Of a stretch of DNA of 64,000 nucleotides, positions 33,301-44,391 are shown piece after piece (position 1 is the first letter of the stretch; the number at the start of each line of letters is the position of its first letter). A program made the position numbers and the translations under genes. Source of the stretch: Schizophyllum amplum (taxonomy: Eukaryota; Basidiomycota; Agaricomycetes; Agaricales; Schizophyllaceae); the NCBI GenBank assembly GCA_007026445.1, contig VDMD01000005.1, positions 310,001 to 374,000 on the forward strand, read 5' to 3'. Under the pieces are notes generated by a model. The model had not been told where the DNA came from and searched no databases. It saw nothing but the letters and a program-made list of their open reading frames with translations.

Positions 33301-34208
33301 GCCTTCTAGTACTCTGTCAAAGGTTGCCGCATCGCGGACTTCAGATGGTTCTCCGATGGGTATCAGACGAGCACTTAGCGATTCTTCAAATTTCTCCCAG
33401 TCGGTGTTGCGGAAGTTGCGAAAAGACGGGTCCATCTTTCGCGTCAGCGCGAAGTCCAGCTCCGTTAGTATGGGCATGTGATCCGTGCCCGGACCACGAC
33501 GTGCAGGTGCAGTCTCGCAGGTAACCACAAGCGGGGCAGCATGTTCTGAGACAAAGACGTTGTCCGGGCGAGTCCACTTTTTGGTGACTTTGTGCTGCAG
33601 AGTCGGGATACCCTTCGGAAGCGCCATGATCATGCCGAATTTGCCGACCAGGTCGATGAGATCTTGTGCGAGCGCCAGTGCTGCGTTGGTGAATAGGTGT
33701 GTGTCCTCGTCCCGGTCCCACATTGGGTGGTGGCGGTTGGCGTCCATGACCCATATCATGTGGTCGTGCTCGGAGGTGCAGAAGCGTCGGTGGTGCATGT
33801 CGAGGAAGCTTCCCAGAAGACGAAGGGTGTCGTTGTTGGCGCAGTCGTTGTAGATATTAAATATGGTGGTCTTGCCTGCTTCAGTGTCCAGTTGGATCGC
33901 CGTTACGTCGTGGGTGCCCGGTATTTCGACTGGACGCCAGCTGTTCGTGTCGAGAGCCGTATTGACCAAAATGAGGGAGCGAGAACGTCGACGGTTTTCT
34001 GACCAGCGCGACGGATAGACTGGCCGCCAGCGGCTATTAGCGACAATGTTATCGTAGCTGTTCATATACTGCTCCTGCATACAAATTATGTCCCATTCCT
34101 CGTGGAGGGACGATTAGCTTGAGTTAGCGCGGCAAAACGGGATTTGTTCATATTCTGCTGCCAGATGCGGAGATTCGAATTAGGGTTGGATGAGGGTGTG
34201 GTATTCAT
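30385..34208 (-). pseudogene. LINE ORF2: endonuclease / reverse transcriptase / RNase H, frameshifted near its start
   Basis: The likely start is ATG at 34208, giving MNTTPSSNPNSNLRIWQQNM; LRIWQQN is the usual first strand of the APE endonuclease. The frame then closes, and the matching continuation (EEWDIICMQE) is in another frame from about 34115, so a small indel lies between. From 34080 the frame is open for 1,231 codons. Endonuclease spans to about residue 215 (VMDANRHHPMWD, GPGTDHMPIL). Reverse transcriptase spans about 430-700 (STDVQGAFSNM, GGEQGNPIMM, IVDDATIVAEG). RNase H spans about 955-1100 (VRVYTDGSGYEG, KSHIGIEGNEAVDE). A terminal Cys/His motif (CPTCLTAGQ...HFLFECPTC) follows. 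Loss of the N-terminal strand in frame should disable the endonuclease. Confidence 0.8.
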
Positions 34209-34210
34209 AT

Positions 34211-35904
34211 TCAGAAGAGGGAGGGGTTCGAGCCTTGGGCCATATGAGGAGGACGGGAGCGTGAAGGGGATGGGGGAGTTGACGAAGATCGCACCGGGTT
34301 ACGCGCTCGACCAAGGGGCTCCTGGTTAACCCCCGAGCCTGGGCCTGCCGTACCCCAGCCACCGCCGAGGTCCTCCAGACGGCGCTGTGACCCCCTCGGC
34401 GGCGCCGGCCGCTCGCGCGGTGGCTTTAAGGCTTTATCGAAGAAGGACGGGGCACTTCGTGTCGACGGCGGGGCTGCGGCATGCGTCCAGAGCTCATCCG
34501 TGATGTAGTACGGAAGCGAGTTCTCCACGTCGCGCTCGTCCTGCTCCGCCTTCTTGCGAAGGAAAGTCGGGCAGTCGCGCGCCCACGCGGCATGCCCGTG
34601 CATCCTGCAGTTGCAGCAGAACCGCTTCGTGGACGTGCACGACGCAGTTGCGTGTGTGTCCCCGCAGGTGCCGCAGATCGCGTCCATGGCCTCGCGGCAT
34701 GAGCGGCGTAGTGGCCGTGCGTGTTGCACCTGCGGCAACGCGGCGGTTCCCTCTTTCGCTTCTCAATCTCCACTCGTTTATGGCATATCGTGAGCCCCTC
34801 GTTGATCGCCCTATTTGCGTCCTCGGCATTCGCGAACTCCAGCAGCAGATGACCCGTCATCTGGCTGGGCTTGCGGAAGGCTGGGTTTTTCGCCCAGAGG
34901 CCTCGTAGGATAGAACCTGTGTCGTACGAGTTGACTTCCTCGATTTCGGTATTGTCCTCTACCACATGCGTGAGGGGGACGTTGAAGGCGATGACTGTGT
35001 ACGAGGGGCGTACGGGCTCGAAGCCAGTGGACCCGATGTTGTGCACCCAGAGGTCGAGCACACCTCGGCTGAAGATCCAGTCGCGCGAGCTTTCGCTGTT
35101 CATCTCGAGGGCAAGGTTTTCGGTGCGAAAGAGAGCCGCTGAGGTGAAGATGATCTCCTTGCGCATCAGAGGAGCGTCGTCGTCGTCGAGGGAGCCTTGG
35201 TTAATGAGGTCGTCGATGGTTGTCAGCACTGCAGAGTTGGCTTTGGCGATGATGTCGTGTGCCCGTAGTTTGCGCAGAGGGTTGTCGGTCCCCACTCGGA
35301 CGAAGAATTTGCGCCGCTGCAGTGCGGCCTTGGCGCGCGTGCGCGGGTCCAGCGGCGACTGCTGAGCAACGAGAGTGGGGGACGTGGGTGGTGTGCGAGG
35401 GCGTTGGGCGACGGCATCGCGGTAGGACATCTGGGTGGCCGCCATGGCGTCAGTCGCGTGCTTGACTGTCTCGACAAGCGGTGCTACTGCCGCCTTGACT
35501 ATCGCTTCGACTTCGCTGCGGTCGAGGGTGGTGAGACTTGTACGAGACTCCGTCTGTTTCGAGCACGACACCGTGGGCTCTGTCTGCATGTCCGCCTCTG
35601 TAGTTTCCGGCTTCTCTATCTCCTGTGGCTGCTGCAGCTTGCTCAGGCGAGTTATGAGTGTCGCGATCGTGTCGAACATGATGCTGGCCGACGCGGTCGC
35701 GGCGGTTCCGGGGACTTTGAGCTCTCGTACGGCCTTTGCCAGGCTCTTTGGGTCGTCAGGGTCAACTGTGGTTTTACTCTTTGTCCAGGTCTTAATTTTC
35801 TCGAGCGCTTCGTTGTCTTTCTGACTGAGCTCGATGGCTGGGCGCCGTGTCCTGAGCACGAAGGCCGACAGGTTGCCGGTCGTCGCGCCAGAGTCGTCAG
35901 GCAT
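34211..35904 (-). pseudogene. LINE ORF1: nucleic-acid-binding protein with zinc knuckles, frameshifted
   Basis: Starting at 35904 (MPDDSGATTG), the frame covers a coiled-coil-like acidic/Lys-rich N-terminus and a basic central domain (KFFVRVGTDNPLRKLRAHDI; LLLEFANAEDANRAINEGL, RRM-like). It then enters the first zinc knuckle (CRRCNTHGHYAAH). There it shifts: the second and third knuckles (ICGTCGDTHATASC, CCNCRMHGHAAWARDC) are read in a different frame that continues to TGA at 34213-34211. A one- or two-base indel near 34700 explains this. Low-complexity Pro/Ser/Arg sequence fills the C-terminus. The stop is two bases before the ORF2 ATG. Confidence 0.75.
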
Positions 35905-35910
35905 TAGGTA

Positions 35911-37629
35911 TGTTATATAGAGTAGTTTTCCGGCTCCAGAAGGCGAGAGCGGGGGTTAGTAGCGCGCGTTGAGCGCAGTGCCGGCGCCGTGTTGGTGCAG
36001 GCGGTTTTGCTGGATGATGGCCGTCTCTGGATGGCGTCGGGGTGCACCCTTACGACCTCTATGGTCGCTATACCGTGTACGGCGCCGTACTTTAGATGTC
36101 CTTCTACCACGCTGTGCGTCTCATCATACATGATAATCAAGCATATCAAGCATATTATAAAGATTCAAGCATGTCTGCCTGCACGTCGTCTGCCGTTGTC
36201 GCAAATCGGAAGCCTGAGTATATTAGTGGAAGTTGGGCGTTGAAGTGTTCGAACAAGGTCGATACTAATCTGGATTTCTCCACCGCCTGAGGGCTCATTC
36301 ACGCATTGGTACGCTGCTGTACCATGGCATGCATTGTCAACGTGAGTTTTACAAAATTTGGGATCCTTGAATGACCTCTGTTGCCGGTATCGAGCTGCTC
36401 GCGGCGCTTTCAGCTTTGACCGACCGGGAGTCAGAGAGTAGTATCTGGGAGCTTCGTGAGCTATTCCGCTCAGGTAGTCCGAGTCGCCCGGCTTCGTGCA
36501 AAATATTCAAGAGACCACATACATTGTAGGCAATCAAGTCAATTTATTCGTAGACGAGGCTGGACGCGGTGGTTACCAGACGCCCGGCGTATGCAGCGAT
36601 AGGGAAAACATCGTGCGGGACGCGCCCGGTCATCCGAGCGGATGATATTGCCAGAGAAGAGAGGGGAAGGCGGCTGGGCTGTGGACGCCACTGTCGAAGA
36701 CCCAGTCGCCCGCGCCAAAGTTGGAGACACCGGCGCCCGCCAGTGGCAGTACCTGCCACAGCCAGAGACGCAGGTGCTTTGGCCGGTATAGGTGTCTCCT
36801 CGTCCCAAAGAAGGAGGTGGGCGGTCCAGAAATGCTAGCGGGCATGACCGACAAATGGCTGTTAATGTGCGCTGCCGTATGCCACAAGCGATTTTGTGGC
36901 AAAGCGAACACCGAGATCGAACGCCTGAGGCGGCGCATTACCAGCGAGTGCAGATGCGGTGCCTTCGCTTGGCATGCTCGTGCAAGCATAGACACCTATC
37001 AGGAGTCATACATGACCATCGCCGGGACCGACTACGCTGCCATGCGAATAAAGGCAGCCGTCTACTTGGGCCTGCAGTAACGGACCGGTACTAAGTACTT
37101 GCTGATGTTGAACATGCATTTCTGTATCTCTAGCGGTTATAGGGCTCCGAGCGCTCTCCACAATGAGGGAGGATGATGGTGGCAAGCATCGTACCGGCCG
37201 TAGTCAGCAGAAGGCGCCTCTTCCTGACAGCACACGGCCGACGGCTGTCGAGACCACCTCAGCGAGCACGCGAAGTCGGAGCACCTCACTACAGTTGTTG
37301 GCGTCAGTGCCTTCCGCACAAAGGCGATAACCGAGGACATGCGTTCGCCTTGCTGCACGGCGAGAAGGTATAAGAAGAGGGCGATGGATGGATCAGATTA
37401 GAGGGTGGCCTCAGTATGACTTCAATGGTGAGTCTGGTCGCCGGCTACCTGCACAGCTCATCGTTGCGGACAGTGGCAGCGAACGTCGTCGCCATGGAGG
37501 GCGTCGCCAACGAATCCGTTCGCGGCGCGGGCCGGACAGCCGAGCTCGCCTGCACCAAACATTCACAAATCGAGCTTCAGCACGCACCGTACTTTCTCCC
37601 CCTCATTACCCCCCTCGTCGCCCACGGTC
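35911..37629. other. Intergenic region; clathrin promoter at right end
   Basis: No gene is supported. The left part may include the LINE 5' UTR. Open frames around 36540-37080 exist on both strands without motifs. The last ~60 bp before the clathrin ATG (37630) are pyrimidine-rich (CTCCCCCTC, ACCCCCCTC), a common feature of highly expressed fungal promoters. Confidence 0.4.
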
Positions 37630-40600
37630 ATGGCAGCCGTCGACATCTCCAAACCCATCGCGTTCTGCGAGCACCTTCAGCTCTCGAGCCTCGGCATTCA
37701 GCCGGGCGCAATATCATTCCAGGTGCGTGACTGACGTGGACTTTCCGTTTCGCGAGAGCTCACATTTTGACGCGTCTAGGTTCGTGCGATGAAGTGGGCT
37801 TACGTGCGGAGAACTGATTCGTGGAGCAGAACTTGACGCTCGAGTCCGACCACTTCATTTGTGTCCGGAATGAGCAGAACCAGCTTGTCATCATCGACCT
37901 CACGGACGTCAACAATGTCCTTCGCCGACCCATATCCGCCGACTCGGCCATCATGCACCCCCACCAGAAGATTCTCGCGTTGAAAGGTGCGCACGGATGA
38001 TGAGGAGACGCGTTGCAGCGGCACGCCCTCCGTGACGCGTCCCATCACCTCTCCTAACGCGACGCGTTGCTGACTCTCGCCCAGCGCAACGAACACTGCA
38101 AATATTCAACATTGAGACCAAGCAAAAGGTCAAGTCGCACGTCAGCGCCGAGGACATCGTATTCTGGAAATGGGTGTCCGACACGACGATCGGCATGGTC
38201 ACCGACACGTCCGTCTACCATTGGACCATCGCCGACACAACCTCCGCGCCGACGAAGATGTTCGACCGCCATGCCACCCTCGTCGGTTCCCAGATTATCA
38301 ACTACCGTATCACGCCCGACGAGAAGTGGATGGTCGTCGTCGGCATCTCGGGCAACTCTTCCAACCCATCCGCGTTCAAGATCAAGGGCGCCATGCAGCT
38401 CTACAACAAGGACCGCGGCGTCAGCCAGCCGATTGAGGGCCACGCCGCTGCCTTCGCAGAGGTGAAGCTTGACGGGCACCAGTTCCCCACCAAGCTCTTC
38501 ACTTTTGCTGTCCGCACAGCCCAGGGCGCGAAGCTCCACATTGTTGAGATCGACCACCAGGCACCAGACGCACCGTTCACGAAGAAGGCCGTCGACGTCT
38601 ACTTCCCGCCAGAGGCTACCAATGACTTCCCTGTGGCTATGCAAGTGTCCAAGAAGCACGGTATTGTGTACTTGGTCACCAAATTCGGCTTCATCCATCT
38701 GTACGACCTGGAGACCGGCGCCTGCATCTACATGAACCGCATTTCGGGCGAGACCATATTCGTCACCGCGGAGCATGAGGCGACAAACGGTATCATCGGC
38801 GTTAACAAGAAGGGGCAGGTCCTCTCAGTCAATGTCGACGAGCAGACCATCGTTCCCTACATTCTCACCACGCTCAACAACACCGAGCTTGCGTTCAAGT
38901 TGGCGAGCCGCGGGAACCTCCCTGGTGCCGATGATCTGTACATCCAGCAATACCAGCAGCTGTTTGCCTCAGGACAGTTTGGCGAGGCTGCTAAAGTCGC
39001 TGCAAACTCTCCACGGGGTATTCTTCGCACGACTCAGGTCATTGAGTCATTCAAGCAGGCCCCGGCACCCCCAGGTGGTCTCTCGCCCATCCTTCAGTAC
39101 TTCGGCGTGCTGCTCGAGAAGGGTGAATTGAACCACTACGAGTCGTTGGAGCTCGCGCGCCCTGTGCTCCAGCAGGGCCGGAAGCAGCTTCTCGAGAAGT
39201 GGCTGAAGGAGAACAAGGTGCGAGATAGTGTTACTTTCCCTTCTGCGTCTGCTAAATTGTGGTCCAGCTTACGTGCAGCGAGGAGCTTGGCGACATTGTC
39301 CGCTTGCACGACATGACGCTGGCCTTGAGCGTCTACCTTCGTGCGAACGTGCCGAACAAGGTCATCGCATGCTTTGTTGAGACTGGGCAGATTGACAAGA
39401 TCGTCCTGTACGCGAAGAAGGTCGGCTACACGCCCGACTACGTTGCGCTCCTGCAGCACGTTATGCGCACCGACCCGCAGAAGGGCGCAGAGTTTGCGGC
39501 GTCGCTTGTCAACGACGAGAACGGCCCGATGGTCGATGTTGAGCGGGTAGGCAATCTCACTAAGGTCATAATCAGCGACGGCTTACATGATTTTTGCAGG
39601 TCGTCGACATCTTCATGTCGCAGAACATGATCCAGCCGGCTACGTCATTCTTGTTGGATGCGCTCAAGGACAACAAGCCCGAGCAGGGACCCCTGCAGAC
39701 ACGCCTGCTTGAGATGAACCTCATGCACGCGCCGCAGGTGGCGGACGCGATCCTCGGTAACGAAATGTTCACTCATTTCGATCGCCCACGGATTGCGAAC
39801 ATGTGCGAGAAGGCAGGGCTGTTGCAGAGGGTGCGCTTATCCGATTATTTTGGTGACTTGCCTTGCTGATTTCCCGTAGGCGTTGGAGTTGTACGAGGAT
39901 CTCGCCGACATCAAGCGTGTTATCGTGCATGCGACGGCTTTCCCGGCTGACGTGAGTGATGAGGTCTTGAAGAGAATAGGCATATGAACTGATAGTCCCC
40001 AACAGTGGCTGGTGAACTTCTTCAGCAAGCTTACCACGGAGCAATCTTTGGCGTGCATGCAGGAGATGCTCAAGATCAACATCCGCCAGAACTTGCAGGT
40101 TGTCATCCAGATTGCAACGAAGTACTCCGACATTCTTGGGCCCGTCAAGCTTATTGAGATGTTCGAGAGCTTCAAGAGCTTCGAAGGTAGGCCATCAAGT
40201 ATGATCAAGTGTTGTGCGCGATTCTGATTGTCATCAGGCCTCTACTACTACCTCGGTTCTATCGTCAACCTCAGCCAGGACCCCGAGGTGCACTTCAAGT
40301 ACATCCAGGCTGCTACGCGCACTGGCCAGATCCGCGAGGTGGAGCGCATCTGTCGCGAGAGCAACTTCTACAACCCCGAGAAGGTCAAGAACTTCCTCAA
40401 GGAGGCGAAACTCGCAGACCAGCTGCCGCTCATCATCGTCTGCGACCGGTTCGACTTCGTGCACGACCTCGTGCTCTATCTCTACCAGAACGGGCTCGTC
40501 AAGTTCATCGAGGTGTACGTGCAGCGCGTGAACTCGGTGCGCGCGCCGCAGGTCATCGGTGGGCTGCTCGACGTGGACTGCGATGAGACTACCATCAAGG

Positions 40601-43600
40601 GCCTGCTGGCGTCTGTGACGGGCAACTTCCCCATCGACGAACTTGTGGCGGAGGTGGAGCAGCGCAACCGGCTGAAGTTGATCCTGCCTTGGCTTGAGGC
40701 GAAGGTGCAGGCTGGCAGCCAGGACCCGGCCGTATACAACGCGATTGCAAAGATCTACATCGACAGCAACAGCAACCCGGAGCAATTCCTCAAGGAGAAC
40801 AACGTGAGTTCGAAATATGATGTCCGAGTTTGCGCACTTACACTCTTGACCAGCTGTACGAGCCTCTGGTTGTCGGCAAGTTCTGCGAGAAGCGCGATCC
40901 CTACTTGGCCTACATCGCGTACGCGAAGGGCTTCTGCGACGATGAGCTCATCGCGATCACGAATGAGAACTCGATGTTCAAGCAACAGTCGCGCTACCTC
41001 GTCAAGCGCCGCCAGCCCGAGCTTTGGGCGCAGGTTCTCGTTCCCGACAACATCTACCGCCGGCAGCTCATCGACCAAGTCGTCGCCACCGCCATTCCAG
41101 AGTGCACGGATCCAGACGATGTGTCCGTCACTGTCAAGTCTTTCCTGCAGGCTGACCTGCCGATCGAGCTCATCGAATTGCTGGAGAAGATCATCATCGA
41201 CCCGTCGCCGTTCAGCGACAACCGCAACCTCCAGAACCTGTTGCTGCTCACCGCCATCCGCTCCGATAAGGGCAAGGTCGTAGGCTACATCAACAAACTG
41301 CAGAACTACGACTCGAACGAGATTGCACGCATTGCGACGGAGCATGGCCTGTTCGAGGAAGCGTTCTCGATCTACAAGAAGTACGAGCAGCACGCTCAGG
41401 CGATGAACGTGCTTGTCGAGCACATCGTCTCCATTGACCGTGGTTTGGACTACGCCAACAAGGTGCAGAAGCCGGAGGTATGGAGCCGTCTTGCCAAGGC
41501 GCAGCTCGATGGTTTGCGTATCAAGGATTCAATCGGTATGTGATGTGTTCTGCCAATCGGGTTTCGTGCTTAATGTGTCGGTGCAGACTCGTACATCAAG
41601 GCCGAGGACCCCACCAACTACGCAGAGGTTATCGAGATCTCCGGCCGTGCAGGCAAGCACGACGACCTCGTGCGCTATCTGCAAATGGCGCGCAAGCACC
41701 TGCGTGAGCCCAAGATTGACACGGAGCTCGCGTATGCATATGCGAAGACGGATCGTCTGCACGACATGGAGGACTTCTTGGGTATGACCAACGTCGCGGA
41801 CATCCTCGAGGTCGGCGAGAAGTGCTTCGAGGACGAGCTGTATGAGGCGGCGAAGCTCTTGTTCCAGAGCATCTCCAACTGGGCGAGGTTGGCAACCACG
41901 CTCATCTACCTCAACGAGAACCAGGCGGCCGTCGAGAGTGCACGGAAGGCCGGCAACACTCAGTGAGCCCTTATTTCAGCTGTTGTGTGAGATGGTGCTG
42001 AACGCGTTCGACAGGGTCTGGAAGCAGGTGCACGCCGCGTGTATCGAGAAGAGCGAATTCCGTCTGGCGCAGATCTGCGGTCTCAACATTATCGTGCATG
42101 CGGAGGAGCTCAGCGCTTTGGTGAAGATGTATGAGTGGAGAGGGCACTTCGACGAGATAATTAGCCTCCTTGAGGCTGGTCTCAGTCTCGAGCGGGCGCA
42201 CATGGGTATCTTCACCGAGCTGGCGATCTTGCTCAGCAAGTACCGCCCCGCGAAGCGTGAGTATGCATCCTCCTGTGCGAGAATCTGTGCTGACAGACGC
42301 TAGTCATGGAGCATCTCAAGCTCTTCGTTGCGCGCATCAACATCCCCAAGGTCATTCGCGCCGCTGAGCAGGGTCACTTGTGGCCTGAGCTGGTCTTCTT
42401 GTACATCAAGTACGATGAATTCGTAAGCTGCATTCACAAGTTTGTGACTTGCCACGACTCACTTTCGCACGTATAGGACAACGCGTCCCTAGCCATGATT
42501 GAGCGCTCTGCCGATGCATGGGAGCACAACATGTTTAAGGAGACGATCGTCCGGGTTGCTAACGTCGAGATGTACGTCGTCGACTTCGTAACAGTATGTC
42601 AGAGCATTGACGCTCTGTTGCAGCTACTACAAAGCCCTTAACTTTTACCTCGCCGAGCAGCCGTCATTGCTCAACGACTTGCTCACTGTGCTGATTCCTC
42701 GTATCGACCACGCTCGCGTCGTGCGCTTCTTCAAGTCTGCAGATCACATGCCGATGATCAAGCCCTACCTCATCGCCGTGCAGCATGTAAGCTCTTCCGG
42801 ATGTTTTGACCGTTGCAAAACTGAACCGTCTCAGTTGAACATTGAGGCCGTCAACGATGCATACAACGACTTGTTGATTGAGGAAGAGGACTACAAGACA
42901 CTCAGGGATTCCGTGGACAGCTTCGACAACTTCGACACCATCAGCTTGGCAAAGCGGTTAGAAAACCACGAGCTGCTGGAGTTCAGGAGATTGGCAGCCC
43001 ATTTGTACAAGGTCCGTCCATGTTTTCCGCGTCGTTCTTTCGCCGTCTCACGGGTTGCAGAAAAACTCGCGATGGGAAGAGTCCATCTCCCTGTCCAAGC
43101 ACGACAAGTTGTACAAGGATTCGATTGTCACGGCGTCCGTGTCCGCGTCGACGGAGGTGGCGGAGGAGCTCATATCGTACTTCGTCGACATCGGGAACAA
43201 GGAGTGCTTCGCGGCGATGCTGTTCGTATGCTTCGACCTGATCCGGGAAGACGTCGTGGAGGAGTTGTCATGGCGATTCGGTCTCGCGGACTTCGAGATG
43301 CCGTACAAGATCCAAATGAAGCGGACAATGACGGAGAAGGTGCGGCAGCCTCTTTCTTGATGTGACTGGAACGGCGCGCTGACATGTTCTGTTAACAGAT
43401 CCGGCAGCTGGAGAAGGACGTGAAGGAGCGGGCAAAGAAGGAGGTGCAAAAGGAGCAGGCGGAGTCGGAGGCGCCGATCATCAACCCAGGAAGCACATTG
43501 TTGCTCACGAACGGGTTCGCAGGCCAGGCGCCGCCCATGATGAACGGTGGCATGCCACCGGTGAGTCTATTCCCTTTGCCTTCCTTGTCCGTATGTTAAA

Positions 43601-43641
43601 TGCGCTGTCTGCAGATGATGACGGGCTTTGGCGGGTATTGA
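37630..43641 (+). CDS. CHC1: Clathrin heavy chain
   Basis: Triskelion heavy chain that forms the coat of endocytic and trans-Golgi vesicles. Eighteen exons splice into 1,677 codons with stop at 43639-43641: 37630-37722, 37830-37986, 38085-39217, 39268-39546, 39600-39830, 39880-39951, 40006-40186, 40238-40803, 40854-41535, 41587-41962, 42015-42256, 42304-42422, 42477-42571, 42624-42786, 42835-43011, 43061-43339, 43399-43560, 43615-43641. All phases agree. The N-terminal beta-propeller (about 1-330; FESDHF-like [33 protein letters not shown]) is followed by the linker and seven clathrin repeats ([52 protein letters not shown]). The C-terminus is Gln/Met/Gly-rich (ends MMTGFGGY). Length and sequence fit the family exactly; the gene looks intact. 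Confidence 0.97.
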
Positions 43642-44391
43642 TCGACGCGCGCGAACGAAGGTAGATTTCGGTATCCGCTCTCGCGGCATGGATGAGGAAC
43701 GGCTGGCCGATTGTTTTGTGTATATATGTTACTATGGTGGACATTAATCTTTTCTACTCGATCCTGTGGACGTATGCTGAGGAACAAAGCTTTGACTTGT
43801 CCTGTCCGTGTATCGGCGTGCGTGTGCCACCGTCTCTCGTATCCACACTGAGTCGAATGGTTTAAGGCAGTCCCTTCGACCGACAGCCCTGTAGTACGCC
43901 TGGGGGTCGTTTGCTGACTTGCTATGCCCCTCCTAAATGTTGAGGAGAACCGCGCCTGCCTCACAACTAGAAATCTCCCGCTACGCCGGTCTCCAACCTC
44001 GCCTTGCGGACCAAGGGTCGGTGGAAGGTTAGTGAGTTCGAAGTGGCGGATAGTCTCTGATAGTTCTCTACCGAGCCTCGGCGGTTGGCGAGTCGACGTC
44101 GAGCCCAAGAGCAGATTTCAAAGTTTTGCCCGGGGACTCGTACTCCAGGACGATGAGGATGAACATGTCGCACGCCTCAAGGACGTGCGTGAGACCAGTC
44201 AATATTTGGTGCCACATAATCATGATACGGGCTGTGCCACAAAACATACAACCTCGAAATGAGTTTTGGTATCCATTTCTAAGGAAAACGATCCCTTACT
44301 CCAGCACCAGCGCCTGCTACGCCTCAAACACCGGCACCTATTCCTCCTCGAGCACCAGCACCTACTCCTACTCCTACTCCTGAACCAACAC
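43642..44391. other. Convergent 3' region with Pro/Ala-type coding-like minisatellite
   Basis: Lies between the clathrin stop and the PQ-loop gene stop. From about 44300 it contains CACCAGCGCCTGC / CACCTACTCCTACTCC short repeats, which continue into the last exon of the PQ-loop gene. No separate gene is supported. Confidence 0.5.

Larger units (their letters stand above)
30282..35910 (-). mobile_element. Tad-like non-LTR retrotransposon (LINE), near full length
   Basis: Minus-strand order is ORF1 (35904-34211), ORF2 (34208-30385), then a ~105-bp 3' UTR ending at 30282. ORF1 has zinc knuckles. ORF2 has an APE-type endonuclease, reverse transcriptase, RNase H and a C-terminal CCHC-like motif. 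This layout fits the Tad1 group found in fungi. The 5' untranslated limit above 35904 is not defined, and no target duplication was identified. One frameshift in each ORF means this copy is probably inactive. Confidence 0.85.

Noticed and set aside
36540..37080. Open frames on both strands between the LINE and clathrin
   Set aside because: No motif, no splice structure, and neither strand is favoured by composition.
37777..37829. Extra clathrin micro-exon between exons 1 and 2
   Set aside because: It would leave a 36-nt second intron and insert residues not expected between SFQ and NLTLESD; a single 107-nt intron fits.
40234..41423. Long minus-strand frames opposite clathrin
   Set aside because: Shadows of a conserved, correctly spliced clathrin gene; they show no motifs.
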